Positions 25,909 to 36,960 of a stretch of 48,453 nt of DNA are shown in pieces (the stretch's first letter is position 1; the number at the start of each line of letters is the position of its first letter). The translations under genes and the position numbers were made by a program. The DNA is from an uncultured Thomasclavelia sp. (GTDB lineage Bacteria; Bacillota_I; Bacilli_A; Erysipelotrichales; Coprobacillaceae), in NCBI RefSeq assembly GCF_944324745.1, contig NZ_CALUXO010000037.1, positions 1 to 48,453 on the forward strand, given 5' to 3'. Below the pieces are notes generated by a model. That model saw nothing but the letters and a program-made list of their open reading frames with translations, made no database searches and was not told where the DNA came from.

Positions 25909-26094
25909 ATGTCAAGAAAATGTCAAATCAGTGGTAAAGGACCTATGTCTGGAAATACACGTTCTCATGCTTTAAATGCCAGCAGAAGAAAATGGAATGT
26001 AAATTTACAAAAAGCCACTATTTTAGTTAATGGTAAACCTACAAAAGTAAGAATTTCTGCTAGAGAATTAAGAACTTTAAGAAAATCAGCTTAA
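25909..26094 (+). CDS. rpmB: 50S ribosomal protein L28
   Basis: 61 residues, matching the L28 family end to end ('[24 protein letters not shown]', '[13 protein letters not shown]'). It lacks the CXXC zinc motif, so it is the C-minus form. A very strong AAGGAGGAG ribosome site precedes the ATG. It is divergent from the Asp23/fakA pair, as in other Firmicutes, and has its own terminator. Confidence 0.97.
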   Translation: MSRKCQISGKGPMSGNTRSHALNASRRKWNVNLQKATILVNGKPTKVRISARELRTLRKSA

Positions 26095-26100
26095 TAATAT

Positions 26101-26128
26101 TAATAGTACAGATAATGTACTATTTTTA
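26101..26128 (+). terminator. Terminator of rpmB
   Basis: AATAGTAC and GTACTATT arms (26102-26124) are followed by TTTTATTTT. Confidence 0.7.
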
Positions 26129-26176
26129 TTTTACCCGAAAACTGTCAAATATATTACTATATTATTATTTCAATCA

Positions 26177-26210
26177 TAAAAAGGGCTGTAACTCCATTAT
26201 AAGTTACAGC
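26177..26210 (-). terminator. Terminator of dnaJ and the heat-shock operon
   Basis: GGCTGTAACT (26183-26192) pairs with AGTTACAGCC (26201-26210), followed on the minus strand by CTTTTT. The GCTGTAAC core also occurs in the terminator at 1680-1726. Confidence 0.85.
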
Positions 26211-26220
26211 CATAATTTTT

Positions 26221-27348
26221 CTATTTTTTAAATTGACGTTTAAACGCATCAAATATCGATTCTTTTTTCTTCGACAATTTAGAAAGTTTTTGATATAATT
26301 CCTTTTCTTCTGAAGATAATTTTGTTGGTATCTTGACTTCAACTCGCACCATTTCATCACCATAATTACTGCTATGAAGATCTTTGACACCTTTTCCTTT
26401 AAGTCTTAAAATAGTTCCAGATTGTGTTCCAGCCGGAATTTTAACAGTAACATCACCTTGAACAGTTGGAACATCAACTTCACATCCTAAAGTCGCATCA
26501 ACATTAGAAACTGGTACCGTAATATGAATATTACGTCCATCTCGTTTAAAGTGTGGATGTGATCCAACATGAATTTCGACAAATAAATCACCATTAGGAC
26601 CACCATTGACACCACGACCACCTTTTCCAGCTACTCGTAACTGTTGATTAGAATTAATACCAGCTGGGATATCTAATTGAACTGTAACAGTTTTATTTTC
26701 ATAACCACGTCCATGACAATGTGGACATTTTTCTTTAATTACCTTTCCTGTACCATTACAATCAGGACAAGTAGTTTCAGTTACAAAAGTACCAAATGGA
26801 GATCTTTGTTGCTGTTGTACAGTTCCTCGTCCACCACAACGTGAACATGTTTGAACATCATTAGGAGATTTAGCACCAGTACCATTACAATGATTACATT
26901 GAGCATCATAAGTAACTTTGATATCTTTTTTTACTCCCTTAACAGCTTCCATAAAATCAATATTTAAACGCATTAAGTGGTCTTCACCACGACGTGGTCC
27001 ATTGTTTCGAGAACGAGAACGCGTTCCACCACCAAAGAATGAACCAAAAATATCACCTAAATCAACATCGTCAAATCCAAAGCCACCAAATCCGCCACCG
27101 GCACCACCATTTCCAGCACCTTGTTCAAAAGCAGCATGACCAAAACGGTCGTAAGTTGCCTTTTTATTAGGATCAGATAAAACTTCATATGCTTCCTGGA
27201 CCTCTTTAAACTTTTCCTCAGCACCAGGTTCTTTATTGACATCGGGATGATATTGTTTTGCTTTTTTACGATAAGCACGTTTGATCTCATCGGCTGAAGC
27301 CTGTCGATTAATACCTAAGACTTCATAATAATCTCTTTTTTCCGCCAT
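26221..27348 (-). CDS. dnaJ: Chaperone DnaJ (Hsp40)
   Basis: 375 residues, full-length type I DnaJ. The J domain (1-70) has HPD at 34-36, which stimulates DnaK's ATPase. It is followed by a Gly/Phe-rich linker (about 76-120), four zinc-finger repeats ([32 protein letters not shown]) and the C-terminal substrate-binding domain. It is the last gene of hrcA-grpE-dnaK-dnaJ. ATG behind GAGGGTG. A hairpin lies between dnaK and dnaJ. Confidence 0.98.
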   Translation of the reverse strand: MAEKRDYYEVLGINRQASADEIKRAYRKKAKQYHPDVNKEPGAEEKFKEVQEAYEVLSDPNKKATYDRFGHAAFEQGAGNGGAGGGFGGFGFDDVDLGDIFGSFFGGGTRSRSRNNGPRRGEDHLMRLNIDFMEAVKGVKKDIKVTYDAQCNHCNGTGAKSPNDVQTCSRCGGRGTVQQQQRSPFGTFVTETTCPDCNGTGKVIKEKCPHCHGRGYENKTVTVQLDIPAGINSNQQLRVAGKGGRGVNGGPNGDLFVEIHVGSHPHFKRDGRNIHITVPVSNVDATLGCEVDVPTVQGDVTVKIPAGTQSGTILRLKGKGVKDLHSSNYGDEMVRVEVKIPTKLSSEEKELYQKLSKLSKKKESIFDAFKRQFKK

Positions 27349-27372
27349 ATATTCACCCTCTTTATACTAGTT

Positions 27373-27400
27373 AAAACCAAGGCGGCTAGGCCTTGGCTTT
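27373..27400 (-). promoter_or_regulatory. Intercistronic hairpin between dnaK and dnaJ
   Basis: CCAAGGC (27377-27383) pairs with GCCTTGG (27390-27396); the minus strand then has TTTTAAC. It could be a partial terminator, lowering dnaJ relative to dnaK, or an mRNA-stabilising end. Confidence 0.6.
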
Positions 27401-27403
27401 AAA

Positions 27404-29814
<2,411 letters not shown>

Positions 29815-29825
29815 TACATTCACCT

Positions 29826-30878
29826 CTATTCATCTTTCGAATCATCATCTGTCTCATCAAATTCCTCAAAGAAAGCTTCTTCAATATTCTTTGAGATATA
29901 CTCTACTAAGGAAACTACTTTATCATAAGGCATTCTAGTAGGCCCGATTACTGAAATAGATCCCTTGGTTCTTTCTCCGGTTTTAAATGAAGCAGAAATT
30001 ACCGAAACGTCTTCAATTTCATTTATTGGTGAATCAGAACCAATTCTTACAGTTACGCCTTCATCATCAGACATTGGCTGTAAGAAATCCCATACTTTAG
30101 AGTTTTCAAATGCACTAACGATTCTTCGTAATTTATTTACATCGTTATACTCAGGTTGATATAACATATTCTCTTTTCCTGAAAAATAGATATTGCTCGA
30201 AGCAAATCGAACAAACGCTTCAAGAAAAGCATTAAATAACTCTTCGTGTTCTTTGACTTTAACAGCTAACACCGGTTTAACATCTCGTTCTAATCGAAAT
30301 GCTACCTGATCGATCGGTGTGCCAATTAGTAGATCATTCATAACACCAACACAATCGATTATATCTTGCATCTTATGTTCCTGATTAATATCGAACACCT
30401 TATTTTCAACATGTCCATGATTAGTAATAATAATCGCAGTAACTCGATTATCACTAAGTGGGACCACACTGATTTGCTGCAAGGTATCAGCACTGGAATC
30501 CGGGCCTAAAACAACAGTAGTCAAATGCGTCAATTCACTTAGCATCTCACAACTATCTTGAATAATTTGATTCAAGCTACGATGCCGATCACTAAAAATT
30601 GTTGCTACCTGATTTTTTACTCCTTCATCCAAATCATGTTTAGCTATATTATCTACATAAAATCGATATCCTTCAATTGAAGGAATTCTTCCTGAAGATG
30701 TATGTGTCTTTTCAATATATCCATAATCTTCAAGATTACTCATCTCGTTTCGAATGGTTGCACTTGAATATGGCAATTGGTATTTTTTCATCAATGCCTT
30801 TGAGCCAACTGGCTCAGCCGTTTCAATAAACTCATCGACGATACATTTAAATATTAATAATTGCCTTGCTGTAAGCAT
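29826..30878 (-). CDS. hrcA: Heat-inducible transcription repressor HrcA
   Basis: 350 residues. The N-terminal winged HTH ('LTARQLLIFKCIVDEFIETAEPVGSKAL', 'PYSSATIRNEM', 'HTSSGRIPS') binds CIRCE; the C-terminal part is the HrcA dimer/GAF-like domain, ending in an acidic tail. It represses its own operon; activity depends on GroEL in Bacillus. The frame stays open upstream to a GTG inside the CIRCE at 30893, but the ATG at 30878 (MLTARQ) fits the family start and the AAGGGTGG upstream. Confidence 0.97.
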   Translation of the reverse strand: MLTARQLLIFKCIVDEFIETAEPVGSKALMKKYQLPYSSATIRNEMSNLEDYGYIEKTHTSSGRIPSIEGYRFYVDNIAKHDLDEGVKNQVATIFSDRHRSLNQIIQDSCEMLSELTHLTTVVLGPDSSADTLQQISVVPLSDNRVTAIIITNHGHVENKVFDINQEHKMQDIIDCVGVMNDLLIGTPIDQVAFRLERDVKPVLAVKVKEHEELFNAFLEAFVRFASSNIYFSGKENMLYQPEYNDVNKLRRIVSAFENSKVWDFLQPMSDDEGVTVRIGSDSPINEIEDVSVISASFKTGERTKGSISVIGPTRMPYDKVVSLVEYISKNIEEAFFEEFDETDDDSKDE

Positions 30879-30892
30879 TAGTTTCACCACCC

Positions 30893-30919
30893 TTAGCACT
30901 CATCTTTCCTTTGTGCTAA
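30893..30919. promoter_or_regulatory. CIRCE element 1 (HrcA operator)
   Basis: TTAGCACTC, nine-base spacer, TTGTGCTAA. The consensus is TTAGCACTC-N9-GAGTGCTAA, with two mismatches in the second arm. It lies between the -10 and the hrcA start. Confidence 0.9.
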
Positions 30920-30923
30920 ATAC

Positions 30924-30951
30924 ATTATACATCTTTTTTTAGCACTGTCAA
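30924..30951 (-). promoter_or_regulatory. Sigma-A promoter of the hrcA-grpE-dnaK-dnaJ operon
   Basis: Consensus TTGACA (30946-30951) and TATAAT (30924-30929), 16 bases apart on the minus strand. The -35 lies inside CIRCE element 2 and CIRCE element 1 is just downstream, so HrcA would block polymerase at both ends. Confidence 0.9.
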
Positions 30952-30965
30952 CACCTTTGTGCTAA
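30939..30965. promoter_or_regulatory. CIRCE element 2 (HrcA operator)
   Basis: TTAGCACTG, nine-base spacer, TTGTGCTAA. It overlaps the -35 hexamer of the heat-shock operon promoter. Three differences from consensus. Confidence 0.82.
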
Positions 30966-30976
30966 ATTTTCAAAAA

Positions 30977-31035
30977 ACAATAAAATATCTTATCTATCTC
31001 AGCAAAACAACCTTCATACTGTGATAAATAAGATA
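30977..31035 (-). terminator. Terminator of the hemW unit
   Basis: A 17-base stem (30986-31002 with 31019-31035, 15 of 17 paired) is followed on the minus strand by TTTTATTGTTTTTTG. It separates hemW from the heat-shock promoter. Confidence 0.75.
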
Positions 31036-31041
31036 CTCCAT

Positions 31042-32139
31042 CTATGATAAAAAATCAATTAATATTTCATTTAATAAATACAATGACTCCTTACTACACC
31101 TCAAATAATGATCATCAATAATTAACGTCTTTAAAGACAAATGCTTTTTTAATGCTTCCTTAAAAACCTCAAATACACTTAGATGATATCTGTGATAAAA
31201 ATCATCAATATCTAACCCGCGTACTAAACGTAGTGACATCATCAAATGATTAAACATAACATCCTCTTTAGTATTAATAATTTTACTAATAGTATCATCA
31301 CCATGTAAATATGCGGTTAAATTTCGATTGTGTTCATATAAGCAATCATCAATCTTGCCACTGGCGCCAATTCCAATTCCATAATAATTATCATATTTCC
31401 AATAAGCCAGATTATGCTTTGATTCATAACCTTTTTTGGCGTAATTACTTATTTCATATTTTTCAAAACCAGCTTGAGCTAATTTATGATCGATCAGCTG
31501 ATTGATCTGCATTTCATGATCTTCATCTAAAATATGATAATTTTGATTTTTTAAGACCGTATGATCTTCTAAAATCAATGCATAATAAGAAATATGTTGA
31601 ATATCTAAATTAACAGCGATATTTAAATCATTTGCAACATCATGCAATTTTTGATTTGGTAAACCATACATTAAATCAATCGAAATATTATTAATTTGAT
31701 AGTTATGTGCCAAGTCAATTAAATCAAAAACTTGTTGACTATGATGATGGCGGTTGATTTGCTTTAAAATTTCATCATTAAACGATTCTACTCCAATGCT
31801 TAAGCGATTAATGCCACCCTTTTTTAAAATTGCCAGCTTATCAGCATTCATACTTTCAGGATTAACTTCAATGCATACTTCCTGATCTTCATTTACATAA
31901 GGAGCAATCATATCCATTAAAAACTGCAATTGCTGCAAAGTTAAAGCACTAGGAGTACCACCACCGATATAAATAGTTTTTAAAGGATGGGTAATTTTTA
32001 GTGATTCTAATTCCTGCTTTAGAACCGTCAGATATTTATCAGCCAATTGTTCTTGATAAAATACTTTACAAAAATCACAATAAGCACAAATATCTTGGCA
32101 AAATGGAATATGTATATATAAGGAACTAGTCTTCATCAT
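31042..32139 (-). CDS. hemW: Radical SAM heme chaperone HemW
   Basis: About 365 residues. The N-terminal radical SAM cluster motif CQDICAYC (CX3CX2C) is followed directly by DFC, as in HemW rather than coproporphyrinogen oxidase HemN. GGGTPS and 'LSIGVESFNDEILKQINRHH' are present. HemW binds heme and is thought to insert it into respiratory proteins; older annotations called it HemN. It starts at the ATG pair 32139/32136, overlapping the end of the serine dehydratase gene by 14 bases. It lies just upstream of hrcA, its usual Firmicute place. Confidence 0.92.
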   Translation of the reverse strand: MMKTSSLYIHIPFCQDICAYCDFCKVFYQEQLADKYLTVLKQELESLKITHPLKTIYIGGGTPSALTLQQLQFLMDMIAPYVNEDQEVCIEVNPESMNADKLAILKKGGINRLSIGVESFNDEILKQINRHHHSQQVFDLIDLAHNYQINNISIDLMYGLPNQKLHDVANDLNIAVNLDIQHISYYALILEDHTVLKNQNYHILDEDHEMQINQLIDHKLAQAGFEKYEISNYAKKGYESKHNLAYWKYDNYYGIGIGASGKIDDCLYEHNRNLTAYLHGDDTISKIINTKEDVMFNHLMMSLRLVRGLDIDDFYHRYHLSVFEVFKEALKKHLSLKTLIIDDHYLRCSKESLYLLNEILIDFLS

Positions 32140-33340
32140 CAAAACCAAATTCTTTGGCCAAACCACCTAAAGAAGTTTCTTTATAAGCACTATTTAAATC
32201 TTTACCGGTTTGTTTCATCACGCGAACAACAGCATCAAAAGAAACCTTATTTTTTCTTAAATAACCTAGCTGTTTAGCATACATTGCCGCATCCATCGCT
32301 CTTAAAGCCCCAAAACCATTACGTTCAATACAAGGAATTTGAACATAGCCACCAATTGGGTCACAAGTAAGACCTAAATTATGCTCTAATCCCATTTCAC
32401 CAGCATATTGAATTAAACTATTATTTAATTCCAAGATCCAGCCATAAGCCGCTGCAGCCATAGCACAGGCACTACCGATTTCAGCCTGACAACCACCATC
32501 AGCTCCTGATATTGTTGCATTAGTTTTAATCACATTTCCAAAAATTCCTGCGACTGCCAAAGCTTTAATTATTTCTTTTTTTGGTAAACCTAATTGCTTA
32601 TAACAATAATATAATACCGCTGGTAAGACTCCACTAGCTCCACATGTTGGGGCCGTAACAATTTGATGACCACAAGCATTTTCTTCACTGACGGCATAAG
32701 CATAGCTGCTAACCAGCAAACGGTCTCGCTGACCGGAATGACGAGTATTAATTGCCTGTTGATACATCGATTTGGCAACTCTAGTTAATTTTAAGCGGCC
32801 GGGAATAATTCCGGTAGTTGAAAGACCAGCTTCAACACAGTCAAACATTGCATCTAAAACAGTAAATAAATAAGCCTTAAAATCTTCATCTTCAAAAGTA
32901 AGAGCATAATGATATAAATTGATTCCTTTTTCATCACAATAATCCAATACTTCATTTAAAGTATTATGCGGATATACTTGCTTTGGCGATTCAATCTTAG
33001 CATCATCGTACATTAAAGCACCACCACCAATTGAGTAAACAGTAATTCGATCAATTTCCTGATTATCTTGATAAACAATAAATAACATCCCGTTTGGGTG
33101 CTTTGGCAATGCTTCGCTGACAAAATGAATTTTAACTTTATCTTCTTTCAGCGTTTGTTCAATAATATAATCTGTTAAATGGCCTTTTCCCGTCAAAGCT
33201 AATGACCCATATAAATATACCTCATAATGGGTTGCCTGAGGGTAGGTTTCTTTTATTTTTAATGCGGCGCGTTGTGGCCCCATCGTATGCGATGATGAAG
33301 GACCAACACCAATTTTATATAACTCACGTAATGATTCCAT
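32126..33340 (-). CDS. sdaA: L-serine dehydratase, iron-sulfur dependent, single chain
   Basis: 404 residues. It has both parts of the Fe-S serine dehydratase in one chain: the beta-like N-terminus ('LYKIGVGPSSSHTMGPQRAA', with the serine-binding SSSHT) and the alpha-like catalytic part ('TAPTCGASGVLPAVLYY', 'GADGGCQAEIGSACAMAAAAYGW', 'PCIERNGFGALRAMDAA') holding the cluster cysteines. It turns L-serine into pyruvate and ammonia. Bacillus and many clostridia instead use separate sdaAA and sdaAB genes. Here it lies between holA and hemW, where Bacillus has rpsT, gpr and lepA. Confidence 0.92.
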   Translation of the reverse strand: MESLRELYKIGVGPSSSHTMGPQRAALKIKETYPQATHYEVYLYGSLALTGKGHLTDYIIEQTLKEDKVKIHFVSEALPKHPNGMLFIVYQDNQEIDRITVYSIGGGALMYDDAKIESPKQVYPHNTLNEVLDYCDEKGINLYHYALTFEDEDFKAYLFTVLDAMFDCVEAGLSTTGIIPGRLKLTRVAKSMYQQAINTRHSGQRDRLLVSSYAYAVSEENACGHQIVTAPTCGASGVLPAVLYYCYKQLGLPKKEIIKALAVAGIFGNVIKTNATISGADGGCQAEIGSACAMAAAAYGWILELNNSLIQYAGEMGLEHNLGLTCDPIGGYVQIPCIERNGFGALRAMDAAMYAKQLGYLRKNKVSFDAVVRVMKQTGKDLNSAYKETSLGGLAKEFGFDDED

Positions 33341-33348
33341 ATTCTCTC

Positions 33349-34296
33349 CTATATTCTAATTAAAAATAATTCTAATCCAACTTTTTTATCCAGTTTTCCA
33401 CTTTTTATTTTAACATCTAATTTAGATAATTGATCAATTGATTGAATCAGTTCATCTAATTGAAAGTTTTTTCCTTCTTGACGAACATATTTTAACCGAT
33501 ATGGATTAACCCCCAAAATTTTTCCAATTTCCTGATCAGTATATCCTTTTCGATCAAGCAACTTTACCTGATAGTGTAAGCGCATCTGATTGGCAATCGA
33601 AACAATCAGCTTAATAGGTTCTTCATTTAATATCATTAAATCATGATAAATACTAAAGATCTTTTGCCGATTCTTAGACAAAATAGCATTTGTCAAATCA
33701 AAAATATTTTCATCTAAAGGCTTATTGACCAATTTATCAACTACCTGATAAGTAATATGTTTACTATACAAACAAAGCTTTTCTACTTCATTAGCTACTC
33801 GCTCTAAACTTTCATCACAACGACTTAATAATAGTTCAAGAGCATCATCATCGATCACTGCTTCTCTTCTTTTAACTGCTTTACGAGTACTGTCTGATAA
33901 GCGATAGTGATTAACTTTATCATATTTAAAAACTTCAGCCTGTTGCAATAATTGTTTAACAATTTTTTTACGTTTATCGAAATCATCTCCATGATAATAA
34001 ATGACAAAAACAGTTTCTTGACACTCATCCAAACATTTTTGAAAATATTTTAACTGTTCAGCATCTTTCTTAACCTTTTTTGTCGTTAAAAAAACAGGAT
34101 TTTTCAAAATAACCATTTTATTATCAGTAAAAAATGGAGGTGTAATCAAATCTTCATAAACATCCTGCATTAAATCCTCATCACCACGAAAAATCGATAA
34201 ATTCATATTTTCGTCACTGCAATGATATTGTTGTTTCAATGCGGTCAATTTTTGTTCAATCAAAAACCGTTCTTGTCCATAAATTAATATAATCAC
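33349..34296 (-). CDS. holA: DNA polymerase III delta subunit HolA
   Basis: About 315 residues. It opens IILIYGQERFLIEQKLTAL, contains 'LITPPFFTDNKMVILKNP', and has the three-domain clamp-loader layout. The delta subunit opens the beta sliding clamp. It lies after comEC, as in Bacillus. The likely start is GTG at 34296, six bases after GGAGGG; an ATG at 34302 and the TTG at 34317 are also in frame but poorly spaced. Confidence 0.88.
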   Translation of the reverse strand: MIILIYGQERFLIEQKLTALKQQYHCSDENMNLSIFRGDEDLMQDVYEDLITPPFFTDNKMVILKNPVFLTTKKVKKDAEQLKYFQKCLDECQETVFVIYYHGDDFDKRKKIVKQLLQQAEVFKYDKVNHYRLSDSTRKAVKRREAVIDDDALELLLSRCDESLERVANEVEKLCLYSKHITYQVVDKLVNKPLDENIFDLTNAILSKNRQKIFSIYHDLMILNEEPIKLIVSIANQMRLHYQVKLLDRKGYTDQEIGKILGVNPYRLKYVRQEGKNFQLDELIQSIDQLSKLDVKIKSGKLDKKVGLELFLIRI

Positions 34297-34426
34297 ATAC
34301 ATCCCTCCAACACTCAAATTATAGCTTAAATCACTATCAATGTCATGAAAAATATCTCTTTTATCATTATTTATTAGGATAATAAATAATCTATTTTTAT
34401 TATTTACCTTTAATTATTTTCTATAA

Positions 34427-34463
34427 CAAAAAAAGCTAGAACCCATTCATCAGGATTCTAGCT
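34427..34463 (-). terminator. Terminator of comEC
   Basis: AGCTAGAA/TTCTAGCT stem with CC/GG inside (34434-34463), followed on the minus strand by seven T residues. Confidence 0.85.
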
Positions 34464-34466
34464 ATA

Positions 34467-36461
34467 TTAATCAAAAATATAATTATTTTTTCTATAATAA
34501 ACAATTTTAACCATACCACTTTGATCAGTGCGATAAGTCTTAATGCCATAATCATCCAATCTTTCAATCACCTCACTGCTAGGGTGTCCATAAAAATTAT
34601 TTTTACCACAGCTAATCAAAGCAATTTTGGGATCAATTGCCATTAAAAAAGCCGCACTGGTCGCACTTTGACTTCCATGATGTGATACTTTTAAAACATC
34701 AACCTTTAAATCCGGATATTTTTCAATCAGTTCTAATTCAACCGCAGTTGAAATATCACCAGTAAATAAATACTTTAACCCATTAATTTCAGCTAATAAG
34801 ACTAATGAATTATCATTACTATCTTCACTGTTGGAAGTTTCCAACATTTTAATTATTACATCGCCAATTACAATTTCAGATTGATATTCGGTGATGGTCT
34901 GTTTGATCTTGATTTGATTTTTAAGAGAATCATAGGCTCCACTATGATCAAAATCATCATGTGATAAAAAAACATAATCCAGCTGATAAATACCGATTGA
35001 ATGTAAATATGGCACTAGAGTAACTGATGCCAAATCACTATTTTTTAAACCACCAGTATCAATTAAAATATTACCACGATTAAAGGGTTGCTGAATTAAA
35101 AAACTATCGCCCTGACCAACATCAATCATCACTACCTGACCGTAAATTTGATAATATGGCTTAAAATATAACATTATCATCAAACTAACTAACAATAACA
35201 CTTCATGGTGGATTCGCTGTTTGACATTTATTTTAATTAACATTTTAAAATATATAAAATAAAAAGCCAGCAGAAAAAATAATGGTGGCTTTAAAAAATT
35301 AAGATAAATTGAAAAGTCGTGACTAAAGGTAATAATATTGTGCAATCCCTGGATAACCAGGGCAGTTACTGGTTTAAAAAAGGAACCAAATAATGTATAT
35401 AACCATAATAATTGATATAAGATAGTTACTAAAGGATTTAAAATTATCCCTAAAAATAAAGATAATAAATTAATTCGATATTGAATATTAATAATGATTG
35501 GTAAACTACCTAAATAAATTAAGCCATTTAAATACTTGTGAGAGTTGATTAAGATAATTAAAAAATATAAAAAATAAGAAAAAATAAATGATAAGCTATA
35601 AATCACATAGGGGTTTAAGCCCACCATCAATATCGTCACAATACTCAAGCTATCTAAACGATTTATATACTTTCCAAACAACAGGTTTAAAACCATCACC
35701 AGATACGCCCGAACAAAAGAAACATTAAAAGGAATAATATAAACATAAATACCAATGATCACCAAACATACATACTCTAATATTTTATCAGGAAACATAA
35801 ACGATAACGGTGTCTTGATTATTTTTTTCAACATATGAATATGCAACCCTGATAAAGCAAATAAATGAACAACCGACAATTCAGTTAATTGCTGATAGTA
35901 TTCATTGATTACCTGATCTTTGATGCCAACAATAAACATCGATGCATAACTAGAAACTAAATCATCATTATCAAAACGACTTATTAATTTATTAACTAAA
36001 GTATCATGCTTTTTACTAGCGATAATATTGGTTAAACTGGCATTGTTGGTAATACCTTGGCTATATAAATAGTTACGATAATTAAAGCCATTATCATTAG
36101 TAGCTTCGTTAATATCAAAATACTCAACCCCAATCTCTAGTTCATCACCAATTTTAAAACCAGTAAATTCGCCATAAACTTTAACTTTAGTTGTTGCAGT
36201 TTTTAAAACAATGTTATTATCATCTTGATTGACTATCTTCCCTTTCAATATTGAATCATCAACTGGGCTAGGATATCGTAATAATAAAACAAAAATTAGC
36301 GTAAAAACAATGATGGCAAATAATGTCATTAAATTTAAACGATAAATAATAAATAAACTGTATATAACTAGTAATATTATAAAAATGGGATGAACCAAAA
36401 TAATAACTACTGCCAATAAACAATATATGGCATAATAAATTAAATGATATTTTACAAACAT
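34467..36461 (-). CDS. comEC: ComEC/Rec2 DNA uptake channel protein
   Basis: 664 residues, a bit shorter than Bacillus ComEC. N-terminal membrane segments and a soluble DUF4131-like part ('KGKIVNQDDNNIVLKTATTKV') come first. The competence domain with many membrane helices (about 150-430, including 'ELSVVHLFALSGLHI') follows. The C-terminal metallo-beta-lactamase-like domain has 'VMIDVGQGDSFLIQ' and metal ligands in LSHDDFDHSG and 'VSHHGSQSA'. The protein forms the channel moving single-stranded DNA into the cell. It overlaps comEA by ten bases. Confidence 0.93.
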   Translation of the reverse strand: MFVKYHLIYYAIYCLLAVVIILVHPIFIILLVIYSLFIIYRLNLMTLFAIIVFTLIFVLLLRYPSPVDDSILKGKIVNQDDNNIVLKTATTKVKVYGEFTGFKIGDELEIGVEYFDINEATNDNGFNYRNYLYSQGITNNASLTNIIASKKHDTLVNKLISRFDNDDLVSSYASMFIVGIKDQVINEYYQQLTELSVVHLFALSGLHIHMLKKIIKTPLSFMFPDKILEYVCLVIIGIYVYIIPFNVSFVRAYLVMVLNLLFGKYINRLDSLSIVTILMVGLNPYVIYSLSFIFSYFLYFLIILINSHKYLNGLIYLGSLPIIINIQYRINLLSLFLGIILNPLVTILYQLLWLYTLFGSFFKPVTALVIQGLHNIITFSHDFSIYLNFLKPPLFFLLAFYFIYFKMLIKINVKQRIHHEVLLLVSLMIMLYFKPYYQIYGQVVMIDVGQGDSFLIQQPFNRGNILIDTGGLKNSDLASVTLVPYLHSIGIYQLDYVFLSHDDFDHSGAYDSLKNQIKIKQTITEYQSEIVIGDVIIKMLETSNSEDSNDNSLVLLAEINGLKYLFTGDISTAVELELIEKYPDLKVDVLKVSHHGSQSATSAAFLMAIDPKIALISCGKNNFYGHPSSEVIERLDDYGIKTYRTDQSGMVKIVYYRKNNYIFD

Positions 36462-36913
36462 AATAATTCCCGAATTCTTAAATAGGTTTTTTCACCGATT
36501 CCAGAGACATTTTTAATATCTTCTATCGTTTTAAATGGGGTTTGATTACGATAATCGATGATCTTTTGAGCAGTTTGAGGGCCGATGCCTTTAATAGTCA
36601 TCAATTCTTCGATTGAAGCATGATTTAATGAAATTAAATTTTGGTTATTTTCCGGTATATAAAAAACACTCTGGCTTTCTAAGACCGTTGTATCATCAAA
36701 GCCATAAGTGTTTTCAATTGCCAGCTGGTAAAATACATCTCCAATCGTTGGGATTTGTTCAAAAATTAAAGTTTCATTATATTTACCTTCAACAATGATT
36801 TTGATTTCCGGTTCTTTTTCGATTTTGACAACCTCAGTATCTGGCAAAACTAATGAATAGAAAGTAGAAATAATTAAGATGATCATTAAACCGATCACTT
36901 CATGTTTTTTCAT
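36452..36913 (-). CDS. comEA: Competence protein ComEA, DNA receptor
   Basis: About 153 residues. An N-terminal membrane anchor (GLMIILIISTFYSLVLP) is followed by a short SLBB-like segment and a C-terminal helix-hairpin-helix pair ('LNHASIEELMTIKGIGPQTAQKIIDYR', 'IKNVSGIGEKTYLRI'). It sits on the outer face of the membrane, binds incoming double-stranded DNA and hands it to ComEC. Of two adjacent ATG codons (36916 and 36913), the second is better spaced from AGGTG. Confidence 0.93.
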   Translation of the reverse strand: MKKHEVIGLMIILIISTFYSLVLPDTEVVKIEKEPEIKIIVEGKYNETLIFEQIPTIGDVFYQLAIENTYGFDDTTVLESQSVFYIPENNQNLISLNHASIEELMTIKGIGPQTAQKIIDYRNQTPFKTIEDIKNVSGIGEKTYLRIRELLCL

Positions 36914-36933
36914 CATATCACCTGCTTATAAAT

Positions 36934-36960
36934 CAAAAAAAGACTGTTGTTAAAACAGTC
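36934..36960 (-). terminator. Terminator of ruvAB
   Basis: GACTGTT (36942-36948) pairs with AACAGTC (36954-36960), followed on the minus strand by TTTTTTT. The outer arm lies within the ruvB stop. Confidence 0.75.

Noticed and set aside
30879-30899. hrcA start at the GTG at 30899
   Set aside because: That codon lies inside a CIRCE operator; the ATG at 30878 gives the family-typical start.
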